This document shows, in pieces, positions 63,363 through 64,000 of a stretch of 64,000 nt of DNA. Under the pieces are notes generated by a model. It searched no databases and had not been told where the DNA came from. It worked only from the letters and a program-made list of their open reading frames with translations. Every line of letters begins with the position of its first letter. Position 1 is the stretch's first letter. The position numbers and the translations under genes are program-made. This DNA is from an uncultured Alphaproteobacteria bacterium (GTDB lineage: Bacteria; Pseudomonadota; Alphaproteobacteria; Rickettsiales; UBA1997): positions 27,253-91,252 of the forward strand of contig CASELL010000006.1 of the NCBI GenBank assembly GCA_949288805.1. The letters run 5' to 3'.

Positions 63363-63949
63363 CTTTATATTTAAAAGATTGTAAAAATCCAGCAAAACCA
63401 ATATGTGTTGATTTTTCAATATATAATAAAATTAATAAAACTTTAATAAAAGCCTGTGGTGATAAAAATAAAACAATACTAGATTGTACAGCAGGCCTTT
63501 GTAGAGATAGTTTTATTCTTGCTTGTAAAAATTACAATATTACAGCTATTGAAAAAAATAAAATAATTTTTGCTTTGCTACAAGATGGTTATAATAATGC
63601 CTTAAATGATAATAACTTAAATAAAATTATACAAAATATAAAATTAATAAATATTGATAGTATTGATTTTTTAGAAAATTGTGAAGAAAGTTTTGATTGT
63701 ATTTATCTTGATCCCATGTTTGAAGAAAGTAAAAAATCAAGATTAGTAAAAAAAGAAATGCAGATTTTCCATAATCTAGCAAGTAATAGTGATAATGAAA
63801 AATTATTCAATCTTGCTATTACAAAAACAAAAAATCGTGTTGTTGTAAAAAGGGCTTTACATGGCGAGTATTTAATTAATTCAATAAAACCTGATTTTTC
63901 TTTAAAAGAAAAAACAATTAGATTTGATGTTTATATTAAAAATAATTAA
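63359..63949 (+). CDS. rsmJ: 16S rRNA m2G1516 methyltransferase RsmJ
   Basis: RsmJ methylates G1516 of 16S rRNA using S-adenosylmethionine. The roughly 196-residue protein has the motif I stretch LDCTAGLCRDSFILAC (family: DATAGLGRDAFVLA), YLDPMFEESKKSRLVKKEMQ (family: YLDPMYPHRKKSALVKKEM) and RVVVKRALHGEYL. I choose the ATG at 63359, which overlaps the HIT stop; a TTG two codons earlier is possible. RsmJ is mainly known from gammaproteobacteria. About 50 AT-rich bases remain to the window edge. Confidence 0.88.
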   Translation: MTLYLKDCKNPAKPICVDFSIYNKINKTLIKACGDKNKTILDCTAGLCRDSFILACKNYNITAIEKNKIIFALLQDGYNNALNDNNLNKIIQNIKLINIDSIDFLENCEESFDCIYLDPMFEESKKSRLVKKEMQIFHNLASNSDNEKLFNLAITKTKNRVVVKRALHGEYLINSIKPDFSLKEKTIRFDVYIKNN

Positions 63950-64000
63950 AAAATATCTTTAAAAATAAAAATTAATAAACTATATTTTGTTATAGTTATT

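Overview
The window is a very AT-rich bacterial chromosome segment, about a quarter G+C by eye. Its content points to an alphaproteobacterium with a compact genome. The signs are a CarD regulator, an NtrC/NtrX-type regulator, an EnvZ-type kinase, malate dehydrogenase and RNA polymerase subunits of alphaproteobacterial style, and a ParAB pair with near-consensus parS sites. No rRNA, CRISPR array, insertion sequence or prophage was seen. I cannot name the species. A host-associated or reduced-genome lineage is plausible from the base composition, dense overlapping genes and several eroded enzyme families, but that is inference.

Layout. 1-3.2 kb (minus strand): the edge of a DNA-methylase-like gene, then ruvX, lspA, a sensor kinase and a glutathione-S-transferase-like gene. 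3.4-4.6 kb: a divergent malate-dehydrogenase homologue and a small ORF. 4.6-7.5 kb: a PilMN/PilO/PilP-like inner-membrane trio. 7.6-11 kb: tRNA-Thr, birA, a 300-base AT-rich repeat region that looks like a replication origin, and ftsK. 11-14.4 kb: a decayed sigma-54-type regulator overlapping an exported transglutaminase, then rpmE and tRNA-Arg. 14.4-21.7 kb: parA-parB-(MurD-like)-tmk, two parS sites, ligA, tRNA-Ala and a lone trpB. 22-25.3 kb: coaX, lolC, a small hydrolase, tRNA-Lys and an unknown gene.

25.4-39.1 kb is one long S10-spc-alpha ribosomal operon (rpsJ to rplQ plus rplS, with secY, adk and rpoA). It is followed by rpsD, xerD, tRNA-Gly, tuf, tRNA-Trp, secE, nusG, rplKAJL and rpoBC (to 54.1 kb). 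Directly behind rpoC come an acidic leucine-rich-repeat protein and an N-terminally truncated Mfd-like translocase. Then come a LysM/M23 peptidase, carD, comF, der, a HIT-family gene and rsmJ.

How it fits together. Most genes left of about 22 kb lie on the minus strand and most to the right on the plus strand. The DnaA-box-like cluster (8.4-8.7 kb) lies about 9 kb from parS/parAB. Together these suggest the window spans or lies next to the chromosome origin, with the high-expression ribosome and RNA polymerase genes close to it. The most unusual material is the origin-like repeat cluster, the rpoC / LRR protein / mini-Mfd block with a second RNA-polymerase-binding-fold protein (CarD) nearby, the P-loop-less MurD homologue inside the par operon, and the NtrC-like regulator that has lost its ATPase and sigma-54 motifs.
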